Shown here one piece after another: positions 17,161 through 24,984 of a DNA stretch of 64,000 bases. Made by a program: the position numbers and the translations under genes. The stretch's first letter is position 1, and every line of letters starts with the position of its first letter. The stretch covers positions 2,232,001 through 2,296,000 of the forward strand of contig NZ_CP017718.1 in assembly GCF_001854405.1 (NCBI RefSeq), given 5' to 3'. The stretch is from Hyphomonas sp. Mor2 (GTDB taxonomy: Bacteria > Pseudomonadota > Alphaproteobacteria > Caulobacterales > Hyphomonadaceae). The notes under the pieces were generated by a model. It searched no databases and was not told the DNA's origin. It saw nothing but the letters and a program-made list of their open reading frames with translations.

Positions 17161-17226
17161 AATGGAAACGCCCGTTTCCAAATCTCCATTATTCCCTAGC
17201 CCGCATCGCAAGGTGCGGGCTTTTTT
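17161..17226 (+). ncRNA. Candidate stress-induced small RNA (GsrN-like setting)
   Basis: A predicted start about 6 bases after the EcfG-type promoter would give a transcript of about 65 nt. It would open with a hairpin TGGAAA-CGCCCG-TTTCCA with a C-rich loop, continue with a single-stranded pyrimidine stretch containing TCTCC and TTCCC (able to pair with ribosome sites), and close with the terminator GCCCGCA/TGCGGGC plus six T. No ORF fits. The setting resembles GsrN, the EcfG-controlled sRNA of Caulobacter, but homology was not tested. Confidence 0.55.
17199..17226 (+). terminator. Intrinsic terminator
   Basis: GCCCGCA (17199-17205) pairs with TGCGGGC (17214-17220) around an 8-base loop and is followed by TTTTTT (17221-17226). 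It would end both read-through from the sigma factor gene and the proposed small RNA. Confidence 0.85.
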
Positions 17227-17299
17227 CTGCAGTTTTTTCTGAAATCGCCAAACCTGTAATGGAATCAGGGGACATGAGCCCGTCAAAGGGCGTTCGAAT

Positions 17300-17313
17300 G
17301 TAAACTACTATAC
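17300..17313. promoter_or_regulatory. GTAAAC-type half-palindrome upstream of diguanylate cyclase
   Basis: GTAAACTACTATAC lies 66 bp before the diguanylate cyclase start. It is an imperfect version of the 14-bp palindromes found upstream of two XRE regulators (23475 and 31872). It may be a binding site for one of them. Confidence 0.3.
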
Positions 17314-17378
17314 AACCGGTAATAGAATAGTAGGGGATTTCCCGTAGCGTCATTTTGGCTAGGGAGAACAACAAAAAA

Positions 17379-18482
17379 ATGATTTCATATCCTCCTCCGA
17401 AATTCGAAGAGCAGAAATCGGAGATTCTGCAACGCTACCAAATCCTCTGCGAAGATCAGTCCGTTGGTGCTTTGTGCCTGGCCGACTCGATCGCCTTGGC
17501 GCTCCGCACACCTTATGTGATTGCCGCGCTCAATCGGCGCTATAGGGCCTGGTATCACTGTGAACATGGCTATTCGGGCTATTCGAGCGCAGATCTTCAA
17601 TCCTATTTCGCGCGTATGCACCTGTCGCAATCGCGTTTTGATGTGGCCGACATTACCGAAGAATCCTTCTTCCAGAGTCATACTGACGGCATGCAATTGC
17701 CAGAAATGAAAGCGCTGGCTGGAGTTCCGCTGACGGACCCGAACGGCAAACGCTTCGGCACATTGTGCATCGCCGATCCGAATGTCCGCGAATGGACCGA
17801 TGCCGAGCTCACCCTGCTCAACAGTTTCGGGCAACTGGTCAGCAATGATATCTGCATGCGCAGCGCGGCCCGCTATGCCGTTCGCGATCTGGTCGAGCTG
17901 GAGCAGGAAAAATGTGACCTGTTTGAGCTCGCCACCATCGATCCGCTGACCAAGGCCCTCAATCGCCGCGCCTTCATGCGCTTTGGCGAACGCGAGTTGA
18001 ACCGGTTCAAGCGCGATAATACGCGTCTGTCCGCTCTGATGCTCGACATCGACCATTTCAAACAGGTGAATGACGTGCATGGCCATGCCGTCGGCGACCG
18101 AGTGCTGACCAAGATGGTGTCTGTCGCTGCAAATGTGGTGCGCCAGGAAGACCTGATCGGTCGCCTGGGTGGGGAGGAATTCGCGATCATTCTGGTCGAT
18201 TCAGACGCCGACGCCGCTGCCAAAGTCGCGGATCGCATTCGTCAGGCGATCAAGCAGGTCAAGTTTCCGGGCGACGGTGGACCGTTCAATGTCACGGTCA
18301 GTATCGGCGTCGCCGAGCCCTTCTTCATGGAAGCCAGCGTCAATGAGGTGCTGGAACGTGCGGACGCCGCGCTTTATCAAGCCAAACGTTCAGGCCGCGA
18401 CCGCGTGATTGTCGCCGCGGAGCACCTGCACGCCATGCCAGGCGAAACCGACCAGGTGGATCCTGACAGACTGGCGAGCTAG
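17379..18482 (+). CDS. Diguanylate cyclase with GAF-like sensor domain
   Basis: The 367-residue protein has a GAF-like domain (about 20-165, with GVPLTDPNGKRFGTLCIAD) followed by a GGDEF domain. The active-site loop is GGEEF near residue 265, and an inhibitory RxxD site (RQED) lies exactly five residues before it, so the enzyme should make c-di-GMP and be product-inhibited. No membrane segments were seen. The ATG at 17379 is used; a TTG eight codons earlier is possible. c-di-GMP control fits the flagellar locus further on. Confidence 0.88.
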   Translation: MISYPPPKFEEQKSEILQRYQILCEDQSVGALCLADSIALALRTPYVIAALNRRYRAWYHCEHGYSGYSSADLQSYFARMHLSQSRFDVADITEESFFQSHTDGMQLPEMKALAGVPLTDPNGKRFGTLCIADPNVREWTDAELTLLNSFGQLVSNDICMRSAARYAVRDLVELEQEKCDLFELATIDPLTKALNRRAFMRFGERELNRFKRDNTRLSALMLDIDHFKQVNDVHGHAVGDRVLTKMVSVAANVVRQEDLIGRLGGEEFAIILVDSDADAAAKVADRIRQAIKQVKFPGDGGPFNVTVSIGVAEPFFMEASVNEVLERADAALYQAKRSGRDRVIVAAEHLHAMPGETDQVDPDRLAS

Positions 18483-18514
18483 TCCGCCCCTACGTTTCAC
18501 CCGCAAGAAAAGAA

Positions 18515-18550
18515 GGCCGCCACCCGATCCGGGTAGCGGCCTTTCCTTTT
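18515..18550. terminator. Bidirectional terminator between convergent genes
   Basis: GGCCGC-C-ACCCG-ATC-CGGGT-A-GCGGCC forms a long stem with T-rich tails on both strands (TTTCCTTTT on the plus strand, TTCTTTTCTT on the minus strand). It serves the diguanylate cyclase gene and the glutamate dehydrogenase gene. Confidence 0.85.
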
Positions 18551-18570
18551 GAGCCTGAGCGCCTGTTCGA

Positions 18571-19998
18571 TCAGAGCGTGTACAGGTCCATGACGCTGGC
18601 GATCCGGCGGATGGCCACCATGTAGGCGGCTGTGCGCAGGTCCGGGCAATCCGGATGCGCTGCGCGCACCTCCCGCATCGCGACATAGGCTGCGCGCATC
18701 GTGTCATCGAGGCCAGAGCGAACAAGATCAACCTCGCCGGCACCAGATTCCAGTTTCTCCTTCAACGCTTCATCCAGGCCATTCGGCAGAAGCGATTCAA
18801 GCTGTTGCAGGAACGCGCGGCTGCGGCCTTCTTCCTGACGGCGCTGCATACGGCCATAACGCATGTGCGAAATATTCTTCGCCCACTCAAAGTAAGAGAC
18901 CGTGACGCCGCCCGCATTGGCATAAAGATCCGGAATGATCGTCACACCACGCTCAAGCAGCATGTCATTGGCCTCAGCGGTCACCGGACCGTTTGCGGCC
19001 TCGATGATCAGCGGCGCCTTGATCCGGTCTGCATTCTCTTGCGTGATCACACTCTCACACGCCGCCGGGATCAGAATATCGCACTCATGCTCGAGGCCTT
19101 TCGAACCGTCCGGGCTGTAAGTTGCACCGGCAAAGGCCGCGAGCGAATGACGCGCATGAATGTGGGCCTTGAGCGCTTCAATATCGATGCCTTCAGGATT
19201 GTACAAAGCGCCATCGCGTTCGACGACAGCGACAACTTTGGCGCCATCTTCTTCGCTGAGGAACTTCGCGGCATGATAGCCGACATTGCCGAGGCCCTGC
19301 ACAACCACGCGCTTGCCCTCCAGCGTTCCGGACAGACCTGCCGCTTTGACATCCTCCTCATGACGGAAGAATTCCTGCAGAGCATATTGAACCCCGCGGC
19401 CCGTGGCCTCTGTACGGCCAGCAATCCCGCCCGCATTCAGCGGCTTGCCTGTGACGCAGGCGCGGGCATTGATGTCCGTCGGATTCATACGGCGATATTC
19501 ATCCGCGATCCAGGCCATTTCGCGCGCACCCGTACCCATGTCCGGAGCCGGTACGTTTTGTGATGGATTGATCAGGTCGCGTTTGATCAGCTCATAGGCA
19601 AAGCGACGCGTGATCTTCTCCATTTCGTGCGGTTCCCATTCGGATGGATCGACGATCAATCCACCTTTCGAACCGCCAAACGGTGTCTCGACCAGAGCGC
19701 ATTTGTAGCTCATCAGAGCCGCAAGCGCCTCGACCTCTTCCTTATGCACTTCGATCGAATAGCGGATCCCGCCCTTGGCGGGTTCCATATGCTCGGAATG
19801 GACCGAACGATAGCCTTTGAAACTGTGCAGCTCACCGCGCAGGCGGACCGAGAACAGGACCTCATAGGTCGAGTTACAATTGCGAATGGCCAGGGCCACG
19901 TCATCCGAAAGTCCGAGCAATTCGATCGCTCGATCATACATGAGATTGACGCTTTCCAGGAAGCCGGACGTTATCGGTTTTTTGACTTGGATGTTCAT
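18571..19998 (-). CDS. gdhA: Glutamate dehydrogenase (Glu/Leu/Phe/Val dehydrogenase family)
   Basis: The 475-residue protein shows the substrate motifs PAKGGIRYS and PFGGSKGGL (with the catalytic Lys), the conserved PAPDMGTG and the nucleotide loop GLGNVGYHAAKFL. It would interconvert glutamate and 2-oxoglutarate plus ammonium in the cytoplasm, linking nitrogen balance to the TCA cycle. GTGAGG lies just before the ATG. The hairpin at 20104 separates it from the gene behind it on the same strand. Confidence 0.9.
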   Translation of the reverse strand: MNIQVKKPITSGFLESVNLMYDRAIELLGLSDDVALAIRNCNSTYEVLFSVRLRGELHSFKGYRSVHSEHMEPAKGGIRYSIEVHKEEVEALAALMSYKCALVETPFGGSKGGLIVDPSEWEPHEMEKITRRFAYELIKRDLINPSQNVPAPDMGTGAREMAWIADEYRRMNPTDINARACVTGKPLNAGGIAGRTEATGRGVQYALQEFFRHEEDVKAAGLSGTLEGKRVVVQGLGNVGYHAAKFLSEEDGAKVVAVVERDGALYNPEGIDIEALKAHIHARHSLAAFAGATYSPDGSKGLEHECDILIPAACESVITQENADRIKAPLIIEAANGPVTAEANDMLLERGVTIIPDLYANAGGVTVSYFEWAKNISHMRYGRMQRRQEEGRSRAFLQQLESLLPNGLDEALKEKLESGAGEVDLVRSGLDDTMRAAYVAMREVRAAHPDCPDLRTAAYMVAIRRIASVMDLYTL

Positions 19999-20103
19999 TT
20001 TTCCTCACCTTCTTTAGTGAGAAAAAGAGTACAACACATTGTTTTAGTTACAGATAATCAGAATTCAGAGTTTTCGGACCGGCGTAAACTCGATCACAAG
20101 TAT

Positions 20104-20151
20104 GGTGACTCAAGTCCGGTAAATTCGCGCGACTTGAGTCACCTTTTGTTT
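20104..20151 (+). terminator. 13-bp perfect hairpin with plus-strand T tail
   Basis: GGTGACTCAAGTC (20104-20116) and GACTTGAGTCACC (20131-20143) flank a 14-base loop and are followed on the plus strand by TTTTGTTT. It lies directly behind the stop codon of the minus-strand vWA gene, so as a stem it can protect that mRNA end. The T tail, however, is on the opposite strand, where no gene is seen. Confidence 0.5.
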
Positions 20152-21931
20152 ACTGTGAGATCCGCAGATCTGAGATCGATGTTGCAATCTTGCGATAAGC
20201 TTCGGTCAGTTCTGCGGCCGTTTCGGGCTCGAAGTAATAGTCGCTATCGGTCGCGCAATATTGCAGCACTTGTCTCCCGGCGCGCGGCGCGTTCAAGGCC
20301 ACCGAATAGACCTTGATACTTTTCAACTTCATGCCATCGCAAAGGGCTCGCGCCTGGGCATCTGAACTGCCCTGCTCCGGAAAGATCTCGGCATTGAACT
20401 CACCATCCGTCATCAGGATCACGACCTTTTCAGAATCCGGTTCTGTGAAAGATAGCGGCGCGCTCGCACCGGTGAAAATACCGTCCCAATTGTCCGAGAT
20501 CAGATACCAGCTCCAGCCGACGCCGAGGTGTCCAGCCGTACCGCCGCCCGCCGACAGGTTTTCCACGTAGGTGTTCAGTCGCGTGCGGTCATTGGTCAAG
20601 CCAAGCGGTGTGGCGTTCCGGCACTCGGTGCCGCGATACCAGCTATGATCCGGGCGATTCGGATGACCGACTTTCCAGACACCGCCATCGCGATGATCTT
20701 CGTCTTCTTCGAACCAGGCCTGACGGTGTGCAAGATACGCTCCGGGTCCAGGGGTTGAGTCTGTGAAGGCTTCGCTGCCATCGCGTTCCCAGACACAGGT
20801 CGAGGTCAGTGTGTAAGTCTTGACTTGCGGCTCCGTCGCGCCGTCTCGAGCGATCTCGAAGTCAAAGCGCTCATCGTACAGCACTTCGCCGCGGCGATTT
20901 CTGCGCTCATAGGCCCGAATGCGCAGTGTGTACTCGCCTTCGCGCCAGTTGCGGCCATTGCGCCGCGAGTAGTTTCCGCGGCTTTCGCCGTACAGTGAAT
21001 ACGGGGAACCGTTATCGTTTCGGTTGCGACGGACAGGGCCCTGCAGCTCAAGGCGCATGCTGCCGACACGGCCACGCAGCGAACTTGAATTCGGGATCGT
21101 CACACCGACGGTCAGTCTTTGTTCCGTGCGGTCATTATTCGACCACCCTTCTATCCCAATCAGAGCGTCATCACCGAACTCAATAATGGGTTGGTTGCGA
21201 CCGGCATCAATCAACTCGATCGTGAGATCGGAGCTGAGACGCCCCGGATCCGACGTGACGGTCGAATCACTGCCCGGAATCGTGTGGGTATAGGTTCGCG
21301 TGGCAGGCACGCCTGTGACTTGTTGGAAGTACGGGCCCGCATTGACCATGCTGTTGTAAGAGACCATTGCGATGCGCGTGTCTTCGGTCAGCTCTGCCGG
21401 TGCATCTGGTGGCAGCAGCACATCGATGGCTTCCTTTGCGGCCGCCTTCAAATTGGTCAGGCGGCTCGAACTGTTCATCGATCCCGAAATGTCGAACATG
21501 AAGGTCACGTCGAGCTTGTCGATCCCGTATTCCGCAGTCGACCTGACCTTGAAGTCCAGTTGTTCGCGGCCCATGACCCGCGAGAGCGTCGTCTCCTGTG
21601 AGCAGGCGATTTCCGTGTTTACTTCTTCAACCCCATGGATCACTCGCGTCTGAGCGGCGTTACAATTGAACCCGCCGCCGATGGAGTTGATCTGCGCGTC
21701 GATAAAGCCCTGGACCGCAGATTTGACCTCGCCATCCTCGGCGCCGGTCTGCTTCAGGCGCGCCGCGGCCAAGACCGCAGAGTCCACAACCAGCTGAACT
21801 TTCTGTTTTTTCTTGATGGTGTTCTGAAAATCCAGCGCAAAGCCGGCGACCGCGAAAATCGGAATGATCGACAGCGCGAAAACGATCGCAACTTGCCCAG
21901 ACTCGCTTTTAAGTTTGTGGAACCAGCTCAT
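20150..21931 (-). CDS. TadG-like pilus-assembly protein with interrupted vWA domain
   Basis: The 593-residue protein has an N-terminal membrane helix after GQVAIVFALSIIPIFAVAG, the TadE/TadG-type anchor. A vWA domain follows, with its metal site split: DISGSMNSS near residue 150 and ILMTDGEFN near residue 510. Between them sits an insert of over 200 residues with Arg/Asn-rich repeats (RRNRNDN, RRNGRNW, YERRNRRGEV) and beta-rich sequence. The start at 21931 has GGGGAG 4 bases upstream. No other tad genes are present nearby. It may be a surface adhesion or matrix-binding protein. Confidence 0.75.
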   Translation of the reverse strand: MSWFHKLKSESGQVAIVFALSIIPIFAVAGFALDFQNTIKKKQKVQLVVDSAVLAAARLKQTGAEDGEVKSAVQGFIDAQINSIGGGFNCNAAQTRVIHGVEEVNTEIACSQETTLSRVMGREQLDFKVRSTAEYGIDKLDVTFMFDISGSMNSSSRLTNLKAAAKEAIDVLLPPDAPAELTEDTRIAMVSYNSMVNAGPYFQQVTGVPATRTYTHTIPGSDSTVTSDPGRLSSDLTIELIDAGRNQPIIEFGDDALIGIEGWSNNDRTEQRLTVGVTIPNSSSLRGRVGSMRLELQGPVRRNRNDNGSPYSLYGESRGNYSRRNGRNWREGEYTLRIRAYERRNRRGEVLYDERFDFEIARDGATEPQVKTYTLTSTCVWERDGSEAFTDSTPGPGAYLAHRQAWFEEDEDHRDGGVWKVGHPNRPDHSWYRGTECRNATPLGLTNDRTRLNTYVENLSAGGGTAGHLGVGWSWYLISDNWDGIFTGASAPLSFTEPDSEKVVILMTDGEFNAEIFPEQGSSDAQARALCDGMKLKSIKVYSVALNAPRAGRQVLQYCATDSDYYFEPETAAELTEAYRKIATSISDLRISQ

Positions 21932-22183
21932 TGAACTCCCCATCGGCCTTTTTTCAGCTTCAGAGGCATACATAGCGAATTATGACTAATTCCCGCTTGA
22001 GTTGTATTCTGATTCCGAGGGTTTTCGTTAAGAAATGAGCAACTATCCGGACGGCATTGGCCAAGTTTTTTGCCCGAAATCGAAATCAGGACTTGAACCG
22101 CGAGCCTTGCACTCTAGGCTCAATTTGTGTCGTCCCAGACGATGCGCACTGCGGTCATAATCGGCGGGGGCCGAACTCACTTC

Positions 22184-22375
22184 ATGTCCAAGCACTATGT
22201 CAGTATGACGGACTTCGAGTATGTGGCGGATTTGCTGCGCGCGTTGCGCGTTTTTGCGCCCGAGTTTGAACATCTCTCAGAAGACGTCACTGAAGAACTG
22301 ATCGAGAGCCTGGGGGTGTCGGAGGCTGCGCTTCGCCGTGCTGCGGCAGAAGTCGCGATCAAATCCGCGAACTAG
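22184..22375 (+). CDS. Small conserved protein, paralogue of 26913-27119
   Basis: The 63-residue protein reads VADLLRALRVFAPEFEHLSE, then ELIESLGVSEAALRRAAAEV. The gene at 26913 has the same layout (VADMLRAI and ESALRRVAAEM), so the pair are duplicates. It looks like a short helical bundle without signal peptide or Cys. Both copies lie close to an XRE regulator gene read from the other strand. Function is unknown. The start is uncertain; an ATG at 22205 is an alternative. Confidence 0.6.
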   Translation: MSKHYVSMTDFEYVADLLRALRVFAPEFEHLSEDVTEELIESLGVSEAALRRAAAEVAIKSAN

Positions 22376-22390
22376 CCTGATTCAGCTACT

Positions 22391-23059
22391 TCAGGCTTCC
22401 TGTTCGGCGACCCAGGCTTCCAGTGCTTCCATGTTGACTGTGATCAGAGCGCGCTGATCTCGCTTGATCAGCCCGAGCGACTCGAGCGATTTTAGACACT
22501 TTGACACGCTGATCCGCGTGACCGCCATGATCTCGGCGATCTCGGCCTGGGTGAGTTCCACTTTCGACTCGTTTTGCGCGATGGAGAGCAGTCGTTTGCC
22601 GAGGCGAAGGATGAGCGGCGACTCACGCTCTTCCCGCAGGAATTCGAGCGCGACCAGGAAGCGAATCGAAAGGTCGCGAAACAAAAACTCGGCAAAACTG
22701 ACATCCTGCCCGATCAGTTCATAAACCGTCTTGCGTTCCAGCAGCACGACTCGCGTGGCATCTTCCAGCGCCGCAATCTGAAATGGATTGCCGGTTTGCA
22801 GATGCATGCCGGCATGATGGAGCACCTTGCCGCGGTCACGGTAGATCGCGGTCGGCGCGAACTCGCCGTCGCTCGGATAAAGCAATGTCACATTCCCCGA
22901 CAGGACGATCAGCAAATGATTGTCGGTCTGCTCCAGGTCGAGAATGATATCGCCAGCTTCGGCCTGCAAAAATTCGCCGCGCCGTTCAATCTCGGCCCAG
23001 GTCGCGTCAGACAGGCGTTTTAGCTTATCCTGAGCTTCCGGAGATACGGTTCGAAGCAA
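22391..23059 (-). CDS. Crp/Fnr-family transcription regulator
   Basis: The 222-residue protein has a cyclic-nucleotide-type effector domain (about 20-130, GDIILDLEQTDNHLLIVLSG) and a C-terminal helix-turn-helix (ELTQAEIAEIMAVTRISVSK). It lacks the N-terminal Cys residues of FNR, so it is not an iron-sulphur oxygen sensor. It starts at a TTG with GGAG seven bases upstream. An XRE gene lies 17 bp upstream on the same strand, so the two may be one operon. Confidence 0.85.
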   Translation of the reverse strand: MLRTVSPEAQDKLKRLSDATWAEIERRGEFLQAEAGDIILDLEQTDNHLLIVLSGNVTLLYPSDGEFAPTAIYRDRGKVLHHAGMHLQTGNPFQIAALEDATRVVLLERKTVYELIGQDVSFAEFLFRDLSIRFLVALEFLREERESPLILRLGKRLLSIAQNESKVELTQAEIAEIMAVTRISVSKCLKSLESLGLIKRDQRALITVNMEALEAWVAEQEA

Positions 23060-23075
23060 AGAGCAACTCCACTGA

Positions 23076-23438
23076 TCACGCCACGAATTTGCGTGGAGAT
23101 GTTCCGTAATCCGATTCTCTCAATGCCTCACATAGTTGAGACAGTGTTTTATTGCTTCGGAGACTTTGAAGAATGAAAGTGCTCGCATCGTCTCGACTGG
23201 TATTGTCTTCGCCTTCCCTTTCAGGACTCTGCATTGCATCGAAAAACCAGCGAATCTCTACACCGAATGTCCGTGCTGCGCGCGACAAGAGCCGTGAGGC
23301 AATCCTGGACGTGCCCGATTCGTAGTGCTGCAGTTCCCGGTCCGAGATATTGAGCTGGTCAGCGGCTTCAGTGAGAGCGTAGCCCGCCGCGTGCCGAGCC
23401 TGACGGAGCTTTTCTCCCAGATGATGATCCAACTGCAT
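23076..23438 (-). CDS. XRE-family regulator, paralogue 1
   Basis: The 120-residue protein has an N-terminal helix-turn-helix (LGEKLRQARHAAGYALTEAA, then ISDRELQHYESGTSRI). After this comes the shared block FGVEIRWFFDAM, also seen in the three other XRE proteins of this window. The ATG at 23438 has GGGGAG six bases upstream. A palindrome GTAAACTAATTTAC lies 37 bp upstream of the start and suggests autoregulation. It is followed by the Crp/Fnr gene. Confidence 0.8.
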   Translation of the reverse strand: MQLDHHLGEKLRQARHAAGYALTEAADQLNISDRELQHYESGTSRIASRLLSRAARTFGVEIRWFFDAMQSPEREGEDNTSRDDASTFILQSLRSNKTLSQLCEALRESDYGTSPRKFVA

Positions 23439-23474
23439 GAGCGCTCCCCGACAAGCTCGATTCGAAACCTGAAC

Positions 23475-23488
23475 GTAAACTAATTTAC
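23475..23488. promoter_or_regulatory. Palindromic operator candidate upstream of XRE paralogue 1
   Basis: GTAAACTAATTTAC is a near-perfect 14-bp inverted repeat (GTAAA-N4-TTTAC) placed 37 bp before the start codon. A 14-bp relative, GTAAACTTGTTTAC, lies upstream of XRE paralogue 4 (31872), which makes a regulator site likely. Confidence 0.45.
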
Positions 23489-23556
23489 ATTGAATGTTAA
23501 TGAGGAGTAAATTTTGCTGCAGCAGCAAGGTGGTGAAGGTCGCGTTTCAGCGGGGT

Positions 23557-24009
23557 TTACTCGATAGGCTCGCAATCCTGATAGGCATTCGACGCATATG
23601 TGTATTCGAAATATCCAGCCGATCTCGGCGCGATGGAGACGCCCGTGGCGCCTGACTCCGTCTCAGCAAAGCAGTACATCGGTTGGGCGCTATAGTTTTC
23701 CAGACTGACCGACGCGACAATCTGGTCGGCCTTGCAGTCAAAGGCTTGAACCACAAACACCCCGTTCTTCATCGCCTGCGTTTTGCGCGTGAACCCATAA
23801 GTCGCATCAAGCGCCGCGCGGCAATCCTGAGCCTGAACACGATCCGTGAATGGAGTCGCCTGAATACGGCCGAGACTGGCCGTTCTCAGCGCCTGATCGC
23901 TCGATTCCGCCACCGTCGCACATGCGCCTAGAAACACGCCCGCCGAAAACAAGCCTCCTAGAAACAAGCAAAGCGTAGAGCTGCGATTCAACAGTGTTCT
24001 GCGTGGCAC
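23557..24009 (-). CDS. Probable lipoprotein, unknown function
   Basis: The 150-residue protein has a basic N-terminus and a hydrophobic stretch ending in the lipobox FLGAC, so it should be lipid-anchored at the inner or outer membrane. The mature part has four further Cys residues (DCRAALD, FDCKAD, MYCFAE, QDCEPIE), consistent with two disulphides in the periplasm. The start is a GTG at 24009 with AGGAGA five bases upstream; a TTG at 24024 is less likely. No known family is recognised. Confidence 0.65.
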   Translation of the reverse strand: MPRRTLLNRSSTLCLFLGGLFSAGVFLGACATVAESSDQALRTASLGRIQATPFTDRVQAQDCRAALDATYGFTRKTQAMKNGVFVVQAFDCKADQIVASVSLENYSAQPMYCFAETESGATGVSIAPRSAGYFEYTYASNAYQDCEPIE

Positions 24010-24024
24010 GGCTGTCTCCTGCAA

Positions 24025-24354
24025 TTGGCGCCCAGACCCCCACCAAAGACCGATGGGGGATTGGTCCCCCCACCGGTCCCGTGGTGCATAGTGAGTGCGG
24101 ACGTTTCCGGGCGAGAGCGCGAATAATGCGGATGGCTCGCGGGTCTCAAGAAAAGTCGCAGGTTCGGTCTTCGAACGATCTCCTTAACAAAAAACTACTT
24201 AAAGTAGCATTGCCGCGCACCCCGTCCCTGCGCGGCAACGGCCGCGCATCGATCGAAAAAATTTTCAGAACGATTGTCCGGAATCGGGAGACACTGAGAT
24301 ATGATCGGCCTCATGTGAAGCCATATCCCTCAAGCCTCTTTGAGATCCATAACC
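24025..24354. other. 330-bp non-coding stretch with two tandem hairpins
   Basis: No convincing gene was found here. CTACTT-A-AAGTAG (24196-24208) is followed at once by TTGCCGCGCA/TGCGCGGCAA (24210-24219 with 24229-24238, 9-base loop). No T run follows. The hairpins could belong to the 5' leader of the next membrane-protein gene. Confidence 0.35.
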
Positions 24355-24900
24355 ATGTCCGACCCGCAGGGATTCGATTTCGCCGCCAAGCTCAAGCCTG
24401 ATGAGGACTTGTTGTGGACCGGGCGTGGCAGCGGCCGCAATCTCAGCACTTCGATCCTGTTTCCATTGATCGCGGTCAGTCTCCTCGGCCTATTTCTGGT
24501 CCTGGCTTTTCCGCTGAGTGGATTTCAGGCTGAGATGGCCCTTGTTTCCTTGTGGGCATTGGTGATTGCAGGCATTGTGCTATGGTTCTTTCGGGCCCGC
24601 ATGCTTGGCCCGGCGACGGAAGAATACGCGATCTCCAATCAACGGATCTTTATCGTCTCAGGACCGATCGGGCGCGTCTGCCGCACCTATCTGCCGACGC
24701 CTAAAAAACGGGCGCGCGGAAACGCGCTCAAGTTTTACGCCATCAAACATGTTCGCAAACGCAAAGCGATCGTCTTCATTCCGGCGCGGTCGAAATCCAT
24801 TCCACAAGGCTATCCCCCCGTCTTTGTCGGCGTCGAGGACTCCCTGCGCGTCGCCGAGCTCGCAGCAGACACATTCCAGCTTAAACTGATTAAGCGGTAA
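24355..24900 (+). CDS. Membrane protein, possible bacterial PH-like domain
   Basis: The 181-residue protein has two transmembrane segments (about 27-48 and 57-78). A C-terminal cytoplasmic part follows, with EEYAISNQRIFIVSGPIGRV, a pattern similar to the PH-like proteins where a Thr/Ser-Asn-x-Arg motif follows the membrane hairpin. Many basic residues (KKRARG, RKRK) suggest contact with lipid head groups. The ATG at 24355 has no clear ribosome site; a TTG at 24340 is possible. Function is unknown. Confidence 0.6.
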   Translation: MSDPQGFDFAAKLKPDEDLLWTGRGSGRNLSTSILFPLIAVSLLGLFLVLAFPLSGFQAEMALVSLWALVIAGIVLWFFRARMLGPATEEYAISNQRIFIVSGPIGRVCRTYLPTPKKRARGNALKFYAIKHVRKRKAIVFIPARSKSIPQGYPPVFVGVEDSLRVAELAADTFQLKLIKR

Positions 24901-24984
24901 GCTGATAATCCTCAAAAACCCCAAAATTTCAACCTTATGTTGAGTAAATCAGCGAATGCTGATTCGCTAAAGCTGAGGCACATC

